Shown here one piece after another: positions 1 through 6,187 of a DNA stretch of 6,752 nucleotides. Position 1 is the first letter of the stretch. Each line of letters opens with the position of its first letter. Source of the stretch: Clostridia bacterium. GTDB taxonomy: Bacteria; Bacillota; Clostridia; Saccharofermentanales; UBA5734. The notes beneath the pieces are model-generated. The model searched no databases and had not been told where the DNA came from. It was given only the letters and a program-made list of their open reading frames with translations. The stretch lies in assembly GCA_018056585.1 (NCBI GenBank), contig JAGPFK010000085.1, positions 1 to 6,752 of the forward strand, read 5' to 3'. The translations under genes were made by a program, and so were the position numbers.

Positions 1-1
1 A

Positions 2-364
2 AAGACGGATTGGGTCATGGGGGCTTATCTGGGTATAACCACGGGGACAGGGGATTGCTTTAACTATTTTGCGACAGCCAAGGCGTTTTTGACGCGGGCA
101 GGCTTTGAAACCATTCCCATTGAAAGAGTCAAAGACGCCAACACACGCCATTACTGGAACCTCGTCAAGTATAACGGCGCCTGGTACCATTTTGATCCGT
201 TGCCTTACCTTGCCAAATACCACTTTGTCTGCCTGTTGCGCACGGATGACGAAGTAGCGGCTTATTCAAAGGAAAATCCGCGATTTTATGAATTTAATCG
301 TGATGGCATTCCGGAGACGCCAAAAGAACCATTGAATATAGAAAGAAAGATCATCTATGGCTGA
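2..364 (+). CDS. Transglutaminase-like domain protein, C-terminal part (5' end outside window)
   Basis: The reading frame is open from the left edge, so this is the C-terminal 120 residues or so of a longer protein; the ATG at 17 lies inside the domain and is not a credible start. The transglutaminase-like (papain-fold) core is visible in order: GDCFNYFATAKAFL with the nucleophilic Cys at bases 56-58, then RHYWNLV with the His at 149-151, then WYHFDPLP with the Asp at 194-196. Together these give an intact Cys-His-Asp triad. Bacterial members act as cysteine proteases, amidases or transamidases, often outside the cell on wall or protein substrates. Whether this one is secreted cannot be seen because its N-terminus is missing. 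It ends with a TGA that overlaps the racemase start by 8 bp, so the two are almost certainly co-transcribed and translationally coupled. That links it to the aminoacylation genes, but its substrate is unknown. The family call is firm; the role is not. Confidence 0.85.
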   Translation, partial: KTDWVMGAYLGITTGTGDCFNYFATAKAFLTRAGFETIPIERVKDANTRHYWNLVKYNGAWYHFDPLPYLAKYHFVCLLRTDDEVAAYSKENPRFYEFNRDGIPETPKEPLNIERKIIYG

Positions 365-1100
365 TCATCAAAACAACAGCTATTACCATCGCCTTGGGAT
401 TATCGGCGGGCTGGGCCCCATGGCAACCGCTTATTTTCTTCAGAGAATCGCAGAAATGACCGATGCAAAGCGTGATCAGGATCATCTTGAGCTTATTCTT
501 TACAGTGTGCCATCAATCCCGGACCGGACAGCTTATATTCTGAATCCGGAATCAGAAAACCCTCTGCCGCCTCTGATTGAGATCGGACAGCGCCTGGCCG
601 GTCAGAACGTGGACTGCATTGCCATCCCCTGCGTCACGGCACATTATTTTTATGATGTGCTCGCTTCATCTGTTCCCTGCCCGATCATTCATGCCATACA
701 GGAAACGGCTGGCTGTCTGGCGCAAACCGGAATCCAAAAAGCCGGGATAGCAGCGACAGACGGAACATTAGCCAGCCATTTATTCCAGAATGAAATGGAA
801 AAGAAAGGGATCCATGTTCTGATGCCGCATCCCGATACGCAAAGAGGCGTTATGGATCTTGTCTATAACGATTTTAAGGCTGGTCATGCACCTCATATGG
901 ATTTGTTTGAAGCCATGTCAGATGATTTGAAAAAGCAGGGTGCCGAGGTTATTGTTTTAGGCTGCACGGAGTTGTCACTCATTAAAAGAGACCAAAAGCT
1001 GGAAGCCGGTTTTCTCGATGTGATCGATATTCTGGCTCGGTCAGCCATTCTTTCGTGTGGTGGACCGCTTAACCCTCAGTACTCGAATCTCATCACCTGA
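357..1100 (+). CDS. Aspartate/glutamate racemase family amino acid racemase
   Basis: This 247-residue protein has the usual length of PLP-independent aspartate/glutamate racemases, which interconvert L- and D-amino acids with two catalytic cysteines. The N-terminus holds the family signature GIIGGLGPMAT (about residues 14-24), followed by DQDH and IPDRT further on. The first catalytic Cys is C92 in IPCVTAHYFYD and the second is C203 in VLGCTELSL, so the enzyme looks active. One oddity is that the residue after the first Cys, usually Asn (CNT), is Val here. The start at 357 overlaps the preceding gene by 8 bp; it has only a weak purine-rich upstream stretch and probably depends on translational coupling. 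No signal peptide is seen, so it should be cytoplasmic. Lying directly before an amino acid adenylating enzyme and its carrier protein, it most likely supplies their D-amino acid. Asp or Glu is the family expectation, but members of this family also act on other amino acids, so the substrate is inferred. Confidence 0.88.
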   Translation: MADHQNNSYYHRLGIIGGLGPMATAYFLQRIAEMTDAKRDQDHLELILYSVPSIPDRTAYILNPESENPLPPLIEIGQRLAGQNVDCIAIPCVTAHYFYDVLASSVPCPIIHAIQETAGCLAQTGIQKAGIAATDGTLASHLFQNEMEKKGIHVLMPHPDTQRGVMDLVYNDFKAGHAPHMDLFEAMSDDLKKQGAEVIVLGCTELSLIKRDQKLEAGFLDVIDILARSAILSCGGPLNPQYSNLIT

Positions 1101-1102
1101 AC

Positions 1103-1108
1103 GGAGGG
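1103..1108 (+). promoter_or_regulatory. Ribosome binding site GGAGGG deciding the ligase start
   Basis: GGAGGG lies just after the racemase stop. It sits 2 nt before an ATG at 1111 and 8 nt before a second in-frame ATG at 1117. The normal spacing favours 1117; the further upstream in-frame GTG at 1057 lies inside the racemase gene and has no such site. Confidence 0.7.
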
Positions 1109-1116
1109 CAATGGAG

Positions 1117-2634
1117 ATGCAATATCATGTGCTCGAATACTTGGAGCAAACGGTAAATCGCGTACCGGACAAGACTGCGTACAGCGACGGAAAGGACGCT
1201 TTGACTTTTCGTGAAGTTTACGATGAAAGCAGGGCAATTGGCACTTATCTTTCACAGGAAGGCCTGTATCACGAACCCGTTGTCGTTTTTATGAGCAAAC
1301 ACCCGAAAACAATCGCCGCTTTCCTGGGTGTCATATACAGTGGCTGTTATTACGTGCCGATCGATGATGAAATGCCATTATTTCGCATTGAATTAATTTT
1401 TGAAAATTTAAATCCCAAAGCCGTCATCTGCGATGAGGCATCCGTTTCTTCACTTCTGAAGCTGGGGTATGCGGGTCAGGTCTATCGTTATGATGCCATC
1501 AACCGGACCCCTGAAGATTCGGCTTTACTCGATCAGATCCGGGACCGGCAGATTGATACAGATCCCATCTATGTTGTTTTTACGTCCGGCTCAACCGGTG
1601 TTCCAAAAGGAGTTGTGGCCTGTCACCGCTCGGTCCTGGATTATATTGAAGCGCTGTCCTCCGTTCTCGGATTGGATGAACAGACTGTCTTCGGCATGCA
1701 GGTTCCTTTGTATTTTGATGCTTGCCTGAAGGAGATCTTTCCGACTTTGAAATTCGGGGCAACCACCTATCTGATTCCAAAGAATCTGTTCATGTTTCCG
1801 GTCCGTCTGGTGTCCTATCTGAATACTTATGAGATCAACACGCTGTGCTGGGTTGTTTCAGCTTTGACGATGATTTCAGCTTTTGGCACTTTTGATAAAG
1901 TGGTTCCGAAATATCTTCGGACCGTTGCTTTTGGCAGTGAAGTGATGCCGATCCGCCAGCTGAACCGTTGGCGGAAAGCACTGCCTGAAGCAAGGTTTAT
2001 CAATCTTTACGGGCCGACGGAGGCAACCGGCATGAGTTGCTACTATGAGGTGGGCCGTGATTTTGAGGAAGGGGATATCATCCCTATTGGCAAACCATTT
2101 CGCAATACCGACCTTTTTTTGCTTGATGAAAACAACCGCGTGCCGAAACGCGGCGAAACAGGCGAGATCTGCATTCGAGGAACTGCTCTGACCATGGGTT
2201 ATTACCGTTCGTTTGATAAGACAGCCGAGGTATTTGTTCAAAATCCATTAAATGACGCTTATCCCGAGCTGATTTACCGCACGGGTGATATCGGCTGCTA
2301 CAACGAACGGGGAGAATTGCTGTTTATCTCACGAAAAGATCATCAGATCAAGCACATGGGCCATCGCATTGAGTTAGGCGAGATTGAGGCCAATGTCAAC
2401 CGCATTGATGGCGTCAACATGGCCTGCTGCGTTTATGATCAAGACAGCAAGCGGATTTTCCTGTATTATGTAGGTGATCTGACCCCCGGAGAGCTGATGT
2501 CTGCTTTACGTGATAGGCTGCCTCGCTACATGCTGCCCAACGCGATTGAACAGCTTGAGCTGATGCCGCTGACGACCAATGCAAAAATAGACCGGGTTGC
2601 ACTCAGAGAAAAAATCGGACAAAAGGGGAAATAG
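1117..2634 (+). CDS. DltA-like stand-alone amino acid adenylation enzyme (amino acid:carrier protein ligase)
   Basis: This 505-residue ANL-superfamily enzyme activates an amino acid with ATP and loads it on the phosphopantetheine arm of a carrier protein. It matches the length of DltA and has no condensation, carrier or thioesterase domain attached. Core motifs are in order: FTSGSTGVPKG (155-165), YFDACLKEIF (199-208), NLYGPTEAT (296-304), YRTGDIG (387-393), GHRIELGEIEA (415-425), and the C-terminal NAKIDR with catalytic Lys490. By alignment from memory to the gramicidin synthetase pocket, the binding residues read D201, A202, K205, S248, A271, G273, L297, G305, M306 and K490. A lysine at the K205 position is known from glutamate-activating domains and is not what DltA has, so D-Ala is not the obvious cargo. 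The gene sits 16 bp after the racemase and 1 bp before the carrier gene. ATG 1111 (two residues longer) is a possible alternative start. The enzyme class is firm; the substrate is inferred. Confidence 0.9.
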   Translation: MQYHVLEYLEQTVNRVPDKTAYSDGKDALTFREVYDESRAIGTYLSQEGLYHEPVVVFMSKHPKTIAAFLGVIYSGCYYVPIDDEMPLFRIELIFENLNPKAVICDEASVSSLLKLGYAGQVYRYDAINRTPEDSALLDQIRDRQIDTDPIYVVFTSGSTGVPKGVVACHRSVLDYIEALSSVLGLDEQTVFGMQVPLYFDACLKEIFPTLKFGATTYLIPKNLFMFPVRLVSYLNTYEINTLCWVVSALTMISAFGTFDKVVPKYLRTVAFGSEVMPIRQLNRWRKALPEARFINLYGPTEATGMSCYYEVGRDFEEGDIIPIGKPFRNTDLFLLDENNRVPKRGETGEICIRGTALTMGYYRSFDKTAEVFVQNPLNDAYPELIYRTGDIGCYNERGELLFISRKDHQIKHMGHRIELGEIEANVNRIDGVNMACCVYDQDSKRIFLYYVGDLTPGELMSALRDRLPRYMLPNAIEQLELMPLTTNAKIDRVALREKIGQKGK

Positions 2635-2635
2635 C

Positions 2636-2863
2636 ATGGATAGCCTCATTGAGATCTTAAGCAGTTTACATCCGGACATTGATTTTACCACCGCGACTGG
2701 CCTGATCGAGGATGGCATTCTTGATTCATTCGACATCATTACTCTGGTTGCTGAAATAGATGATGTGTTCGATGTTCAAATTCCGGCTGAAGAGCTGGTT
2801 CCGGAAAATTTCAATACAGCTCAGGATTTGTACAACCTTATCAAGCGGCTGGAAGACGACTGA
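2636..2863 (+). CDS. Acyl/peptidyl carrier protein (DltC-like)
   Basis: This 75-residue acidic carrier protein holds the activated amino acid as a thioester on a phosphopantetheine arm. The attachment motif is GILDSFD, with Ser31 as the modified residue; this resembles the LLDS motif of DltC and other carriers. The flanking pattern, with a helix ending in EIDDVFDVQIP and a later helix starting near TAQDLYNLI, fits the four-helix carrier fold. The start at 2636 was chosen because AAGGGGAA (2623-2630) precedes it at normal spacing and because a longer in-frame start at 2597 would lie within the ligase gene. Only 1 nt separates it from the ligase stop, and 14 nt separate it from the MBOAT start, so the three genes should be made together. 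It probably needs a genome-encoded phosphopantetheinyl transferase, which is not in this window. It most likely carries the racemised amino acid from the ligase to the MBOAT. Confidence 0.92.
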   Translation: MDSLIEILSSLHPDIDFTTATGLIEDGILDSFDIITLVAEIDDVFDVQIPAEELVPENFNTAQDLYNLIKRLEDD

Positions 2864-2870
2864 AAAGGGG
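2863..2870 (+). promoter_or_regulatory. Ribosome binding site supporting a GTG start for the MBOAT gene
   Basis: AAAAGGGG overlaps the last base of the carrier-protein stop codon and lies 7 nt before GTG 2878. That GTG begins MLFTSYEFIAF, the typical first residues of this MBOAT type, so both spacing and protein content support the non-ATG start. Confidence 0.75.
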
Positions 2871-2877
2871 AAAACTC

Positions 2878-4470
2878 GTGCTGTTTACATCGTACGAATT
2901 TATCGCATTTATAGTCATTCTTTTTATTGTCTATTACCTCATTCCGCGTAGGTTTCAGTGGATGCTTCTTTTATGCGCCAGTTATCTGTTCTATTTTCTG
3001 GCCGGGCCCAGTTACTTGATTTACATCGCCGCAACGACGTTTTCAACTTTTCTATCCGCTCGTTTCATCGATTCATTGCGGCAACAGCAGAACACCTATC
3101 TGGCAGAAAACAAAGAAGCTCTGGACAAAGAAACGAAAAAAGCGTTTAAAGCCGGCATCAAGGCAAAACAGCGGCGATGGCTGACCGCTTGTTTGCTTTT
3201 GAATTTCGGCATATTGGCTGTTTTAAAGTACACGAATTTTGCAATCGCCAACTTGAATTCCTTTCTTCACGCGTTTGGCAGTCATCAACAGCTTCCCTTT
3301 GCCAATTTGATTCTGCCCATGGGTATTTCATTTTATACCTTTCAAGCCATGGGCTATCTGATTGATGTGTACTGGGGGAAACATCCGGCTGAAAAAAATG
3401 TGTTTAAACTGGCTTTATTTGTTTCCTTTTTTCCTCAGCTTGTTCAAGGTCCAATCAGTCGTTTTGAGGATCTGTCAAAAACGCTTTATGAAGCGCATAC
3501 CTTTGATTGGAAAAACATCAGTTTTGGCGTTCAGCGCATTCTCTGGGGTTATTTTAAAAAATTGGTGATTGCCGACCGCATTCTGGTGGCGGTGAACACG
3601 ATTATTGGTGCTCCAAACGAATACCAAGGCGTTTTTGTGTTGATCGGCATGCTGTATTACGCGCTTCAGCTATATGCGGATTTTACCGGTGGCATTGATA
3701 TCACGATCGGCATAGCTGAGGTTCTGGGCGTCCGGGTTAAAGAGAATTTTAATGCGCCGTTTAAAGCGAAATCGATTGCTGACTACTGGCGTCGTTGGCA
3801 TATTTCAATGGGGACCTGGTTCAGAGATTACCTGTTTTATCCGTTGTCCGTATCGAGGCCCATGCTGAATTTCTCCCGTAAATCACGCAGGAAATTTGGA
3901 GAATCACTCGGGCGCCGGATACCCGTGTACTGCACCACACTTATTGTTTGGCTGGCTACCGGTATCTGGCACGGGAGCAGCTGGAACTTTATTATCTGGG
4001 GCTTAACAAATGGCATTGTGATCATTCTTTCACAGGAATGCGAACCCTTATATGCCCGCTTCCATCAGCGCTTCAATTTAAAAGGAAAACCGCTGTACTC
4101 TGCTTTTGAAGTTGTTCGGACTTTTCTATTAATGAGTACAATCCGCATGTTTGATTGTTATCGGGATGTGCCTACCACGTTCAGGATGTTCGGTTCTATG
4201 TTTACAACCCGCAATTATTCTTTGCTCTTTGATGCAAATGCGATGAAACTGGGCTTATCTGGTCCTGATTACCTGATCCTGGCTGTTGCGACGGCCTTGT
4301 TGATCATAAGCAGCATTGGCCGTAAAGAGGGAAGCATGCGCGAACGCCTGGAAACCGTGCCGCCGCGCTATAGATATGCTGCGATCTATCTGATCAGTGT
4401 CACCATTTTGTTGTTTGGCGCTTATGGGGTTGGGTATGATGCCAGTCAGTTTATTTATAATCAATTTTAA
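2878..4470 (+). CDS. MBOAT family membrane acyltransferase (AlgI/DltB-like) with C-terminal FIYNQF motif
   Basis: This 530-residue polytopic membrane protein has many hydrophobic segments and one long charged loop (roughly residues 66-106, rich in K, E and Q). Family landmarks are the N-terminal LFTSYEF, FFPQLVQGPISRF (184-196), YWRRWHISMGTWFRDYLF (303-320, with His308) and GIWHGSSWNF (362-371, with the conserved catalytic His365). MBOATs of this type take an acyl group from a cytoplasmic carrier and pass it through the membrane to an extracellular partner. The overall look is closer to AlgI-like proteins than to classical DltB. The last residues form one hydrophobic segment followed by FIYNQF at the extreme C-terminus (525-530, Tyr527 at bases 4456-4458). 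This resembles the tail of the microprotein DltX, whose Tyr is described as the acyl acceptor in teichoic acid D-alanylation. It starts with GTG. Its placement between the carrier gene and the SGNH-like gene supports a role as the export step. Confidence 0.92.
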   Translation: MLFTSYEFIAFIVILFIVYYLIPRRFQWMLLLCASYLFYFLAGPSYLIYIAATTFSTFLSARFIDSLRQQQNTYLAENKEALDKETKKAFKAGIKAKQRRWLTACLLLNFGILAVLKYTNFAIANLNSFLHAFGSHQQLPFANLILPMGISFYTFQAMGYLIDVYWGKHPAEKNVFKLALFVSFFPQLVQGPISRFEDLSKTLYEAHTFDWKNISFGVQRILWGYFKKLVIADRILVAVNTIIGAPNEYQGVFVLIGMLYYALQLYADFTGGIDITIGIAEVLGVRVKENFNAPFKAKSIADYWRRWHISMGTWFRDYLFYPLSVSRPMLNFSRKSRRKFGESLGRRIPVYCTTLIVWLATGIWHGSSWNFIIWGLTNGIVIILSQECEPLYARFHQRFNLKGKPLYSAFEVVRTFLLMSTIRMFDCYRDVPTTFRMFGSMFTTRNYSLLFDANAMKLGLSGPDYLILAVATALLIISSIGRKEGSMRERLETVPPRYRYAAIYLISVTILLFGAYGVGYDASQFIYNQF

Positions 4471-4485
4471 TGGTTTGAATTTACT

Positions 4486-4490
4486 GGAGG
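4486..4490 (+). promoter_or_regulatory. Ribosome binding site GGAGG, unusually far from the SGNH-like gene start
   Basis: GGAGG is the only strong site in the 36-bp gap after the MBOAT gene. It lies 16 nt before ATG 4507, which is longer than usual. No in-frame ATG, GTG or TTG lies at better spacing; only an ATT at 4501 does. ATG 4507 is kept. Confidence 0.45.
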
Positions 4491-4506
4491 TGTTGACCGA
4501 ATTACC

Positions 4507-5601
4507 ATGATTAAATTAAAAAGACTGAAAATAATGCTTGTGGCTGTGTTCATCGTCGTCAGCTTCTTTTTGCTGCAGCGGCTGTTGATGCCTAAATACG
4601 TGCATGATATTGTTGAAGGGTCCTTGATTGAAACGTATTATCAGGAAACGACGCCACATGATGTCATTTTTGTCGGAGATTGCGAAGTGTATGAGTGTTT
4701 TTCTCCCATTACACTCTGGAATGAATACGGCATCACCAGTTTTATTCGCGGTAGTGCTCAGCAATTGATCTGGCAGTCTTATTATCTGATGGAAGAAACA
4801 TTAGCTTATGAAAAACCAAAGGTTTTTGTGTACAATGTTCTGGCTATGAAATACAACGAACCGCAAAAGGAGGCCTACAATCGCCTGACACTGGATGGCA
4901 TGCGTTTTTCAATGACAAAAATAAAAGCGGTTCGGGCTTCGATGCTTGAAGACGAACACCTCATCGAGTATATTTTTCCAATTCTCCGTTACCACTCACG
5001 ATGGAGTGAGCTGACGCGGGACGATGTCCAGTACCTTTTTAACAAAAAGCCGCTTTTTCACAATGGCTATGCCATGAGGGTTGATGTCAGACCCGCGACT
5101 ACCATCCCAAAGGGGAAAAAACTGCCCGACTATCGGTTTGGGGATACAGCTTACCATTATCTTGACCGCATGGTGGCTTTGTGTGATGAAAACGATATAG
5201 AACTGGTATTGATCAAAGCACCGACTCTTTATCCATATTGGTATGATGAGTGGGATGAACAGATCCGTGATTACGCCAATCAGCATGACCTCCTGTATAT
5301 CAATTTCCTTGACCTAACCGATGAGGTTGGCCTCGACTACGGTCTGGATACATATGACGGAGGATTGCATATGAATCTGTCCGGAGCCGAGAAACTATCA
5401 CATTATCTGGGGCCGGTCCTTCAGGAGACCTGCCATTTGACGGATCATCGCGGTGATGCCGAACTGGACGCGATCTGGAAGGAGAAAACGGCTTTTTATC
5501 ATCAGATGAAAGCAGAACAGGAGGCTGAGCTGAAACAATACGGTTATTTAAAAAGCATGGGAGCACGTCCCACTGATGAAAATCAAGAAGAGCGAGAATG
5601 A
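4507..5601 (+). CDS. Membrane-anchored SGNH/DltD-like acyltransferase with Cys nucleophile
   Basis: This 364-residue protein has a positively charged N-terminus and one membrane segment (about residues 9-27), so the bulk should lie outside the cell. The SGNH-type blocks are visible. The nucleophile block is VIFVGDCEVYE, with Cys59 where Ser is usual in GDS (codon at 4681). A central strand VFVYNVLAMKYN follows, and the C-terminal Asp/His block is YDGGLHMNLSGAEKL with Asp284 and His288. A Cys-His-Asp triad is therefore possible. A second Cys (C64) is close by. The last 50 residues or so form a charged, probably helical tail. DltD and AlgX/AlgJ-type partners of MBOATs do the last transfer of an acyl group to a surface polymer, and the position directly after the MBOAT suggests the same here. 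The gene ends 3 bp before the lipoprotein start. It could alternatively be an esterase that removes the modification. The fold assignment is by motif only. Confidence 0.82.
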   Translation: MIKLKRLKIMLVAVFIVVSFFLLQRLLMPKYVHDIVEGSLIETYYQETTPHDVIFVGDCEVYECFSPITLWNEYGITSFIRGSAQQLIWQSYYLMEETLAYEKPKVFVYNVLAMKYNEPQKEAYNRLTLDGMRFSMTKIKAVRASMLEDEHLIEYIFPILRYHSRWSELTRDDVQYLFNKKPLFHNGYAMRVDVRPATTIPKGKKLPDYRFGDTAYHYLDRMVALCDENDIELVLIKAPTLYPYWYDEWDEQIRDYANQHDLLYINFLDLTDEVGLDYGLDTYDGGLHMNLSGAEKLSHYLGPVLQETCHLTDHRGDAELDAIWKEKTAFYHQMKAEQEAELKQYGYLKSMGARPTDENQEERE

Positions 5602-5604
5602 GAA

Positions 5605-6135
5605 ATGAAACAAAAAGAGATTTTTAAAAAAACAATTATTTATTTAAGCCTGGCCTGCCTGTTGCTTTATCCGGTTGGCTGCAATCCTGTTTCAGGCGAA
5701 ACACCAAACACAACGACAGAAAACAAGACGGCTGAAGCTGGTTATGCTTTTAAATCAGGCGATGTGACGATTCATATGCATGCGGAAGTCGCGCCGATTT
5801 TAGAAAAACTCGGCGAGCCCAAAAGCTATTTCGAAGCGGCCAGCTGTGCTTTCCCGGGCCTTGAAAAGCAATATACTTACCCAAGCTTTATCCTTTACAC
5901 CTATGAAGACGGAGAAACAGACCGGGTCGCCTCTGTCGTCCTTTTAGACGACAGTGTCGGAACAGCTGAAGGCATTTATATCAATGACAGCCTGGAAGAT
6001 GTCCTGGCTGTTTATGGCGAGGGTTACTCCCACACCGTTCATTTATATTCTTACGAATCTGGTAAAATGAAATTGTCCTTCATCATTGAAGACAACCTTG
6101 TCACTTCCATTGAATATGTTGCTTTATCTGATTGA
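5605..6135 (+). CDS. Small predicted lipoprotein, unknown function
   Basis: This 176-residue protein has a basic N-terminus (MKQKEIFKK), a hydrophobic stretch, and a lipobox-like PVGC with Cys26. It is therefore predicted to be exported and lipid-anchored, although Pro at the -3 position is atypical. A Thr/Asn-rich linker (about 30-44) leads to the folded part. Two similar units can be made out: a helix with EKLGEPKSYF (about 67-76) followed by strands, and NDSLEDVLAVYGEGY (about 127-141) followed by strands. This repeat of a short helix ending in a G-containing turn and then beta strands recalls SmpA/BLIP-like folds, which is a visual impression only. It starts 3 bp after the SGNH-like gene with only a weak GA-rich ribosome site, so it is very likely coupled to that gene. 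A role in assembling or scaffolding the acyltransferase at the membrane is plausible but unproven. I do not recognise a named family with known activity. Confidence 0.75.
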   Translation: MKQKEIFKKTIIYLSLACLLLYPVGCNPVSGETPNTTTENKTAEAGYAFKSGDVTIHMHAEVAPILEKLGEPKSYFEAASCAFPGLEKQYTYPSFILYTYEDGETDRVASVVLLDDSVGTAEGIYINDSLEDVLAVYGEGYSHTVHLYSYESGKMKLSFIIEDNLVTSIEYVALSD

Positions 6136-6155
6136 TGGAGAATGATGATAAGCTG

Positions 6156-6171
6156 CCTGTTCCAAAACAGG
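6156..6171. other. Small inverted repeat before the D-lyxose isomerase gene
   Basis: CCTGTT and AACAGG form a perfect 6-bp stem with a CCAA loop in the 52-bp gap after the lipoprotein gene. No T-run follows, so it is not a standard terminator. It overlaps an AGGAG sequence at 6169-6173 and could slightly influence translation of the next gene, or be chance. Confidence 0.3.
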
Positions 6172-6187
6172 AGATTGGGGATTTGAA

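Noticed and set aside
17..19. ATG at 17 as the true start of the first gene
   Set aside because: The frame is open upstream to the window edge and the ATG lies just before the catalytic Cys motif, leaving no room for the front of the domain.
1876..2241. Antisense open frame of 121 codons inside the ligase gene
   Set aside because: It lies fully within a well-conserved coding sequence on the other strand, has no recognisable domain and is explained as a shadow frame. The same holds for the other antisense frames in the window.
1117..2863. Nonribosomal peptide synthesis module
   Set aside because: No condensation, thioesterase or further adenylation domain is present, and the next genes are a membrane acyltransferase and an extracellular transferase.
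4501..4503. ATT as a non-standard start for the SGNH-like gene
   Set aside because: It has better spacing to GGAGG than ATG 4507 but would add only two residues, and ATT starts are very rare. The ATG is the simpler choice.
1117..5601. Simple annotation as canonical dltABCD for D-alanylation
   Set aside because: The gene order lacks dltX, the MBOAT is of the AlgI-like type, the SGNH-like protein has a Cys nucleophile, and the ligase pocket carries a lysine. The chemistry is analogous, but gene symbols dltA to dltD would overstate the match.
2878..5601. Alginate-type O-acetylation locus (AlgI plus AlgJ/AlgX-like protein)
   Set aside because: O-acetylation systems do not need an amino acid ligase, carrier protein and racemase, and here these directly precede the MBOAT at 1 to 16 bp spacing.
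6156..6187. Rho-independent terminator after the lipoprotein gene
   Set aside because: The inverted repeat has only a 6-bp stem and no downstream T-run, so termination is not supported.
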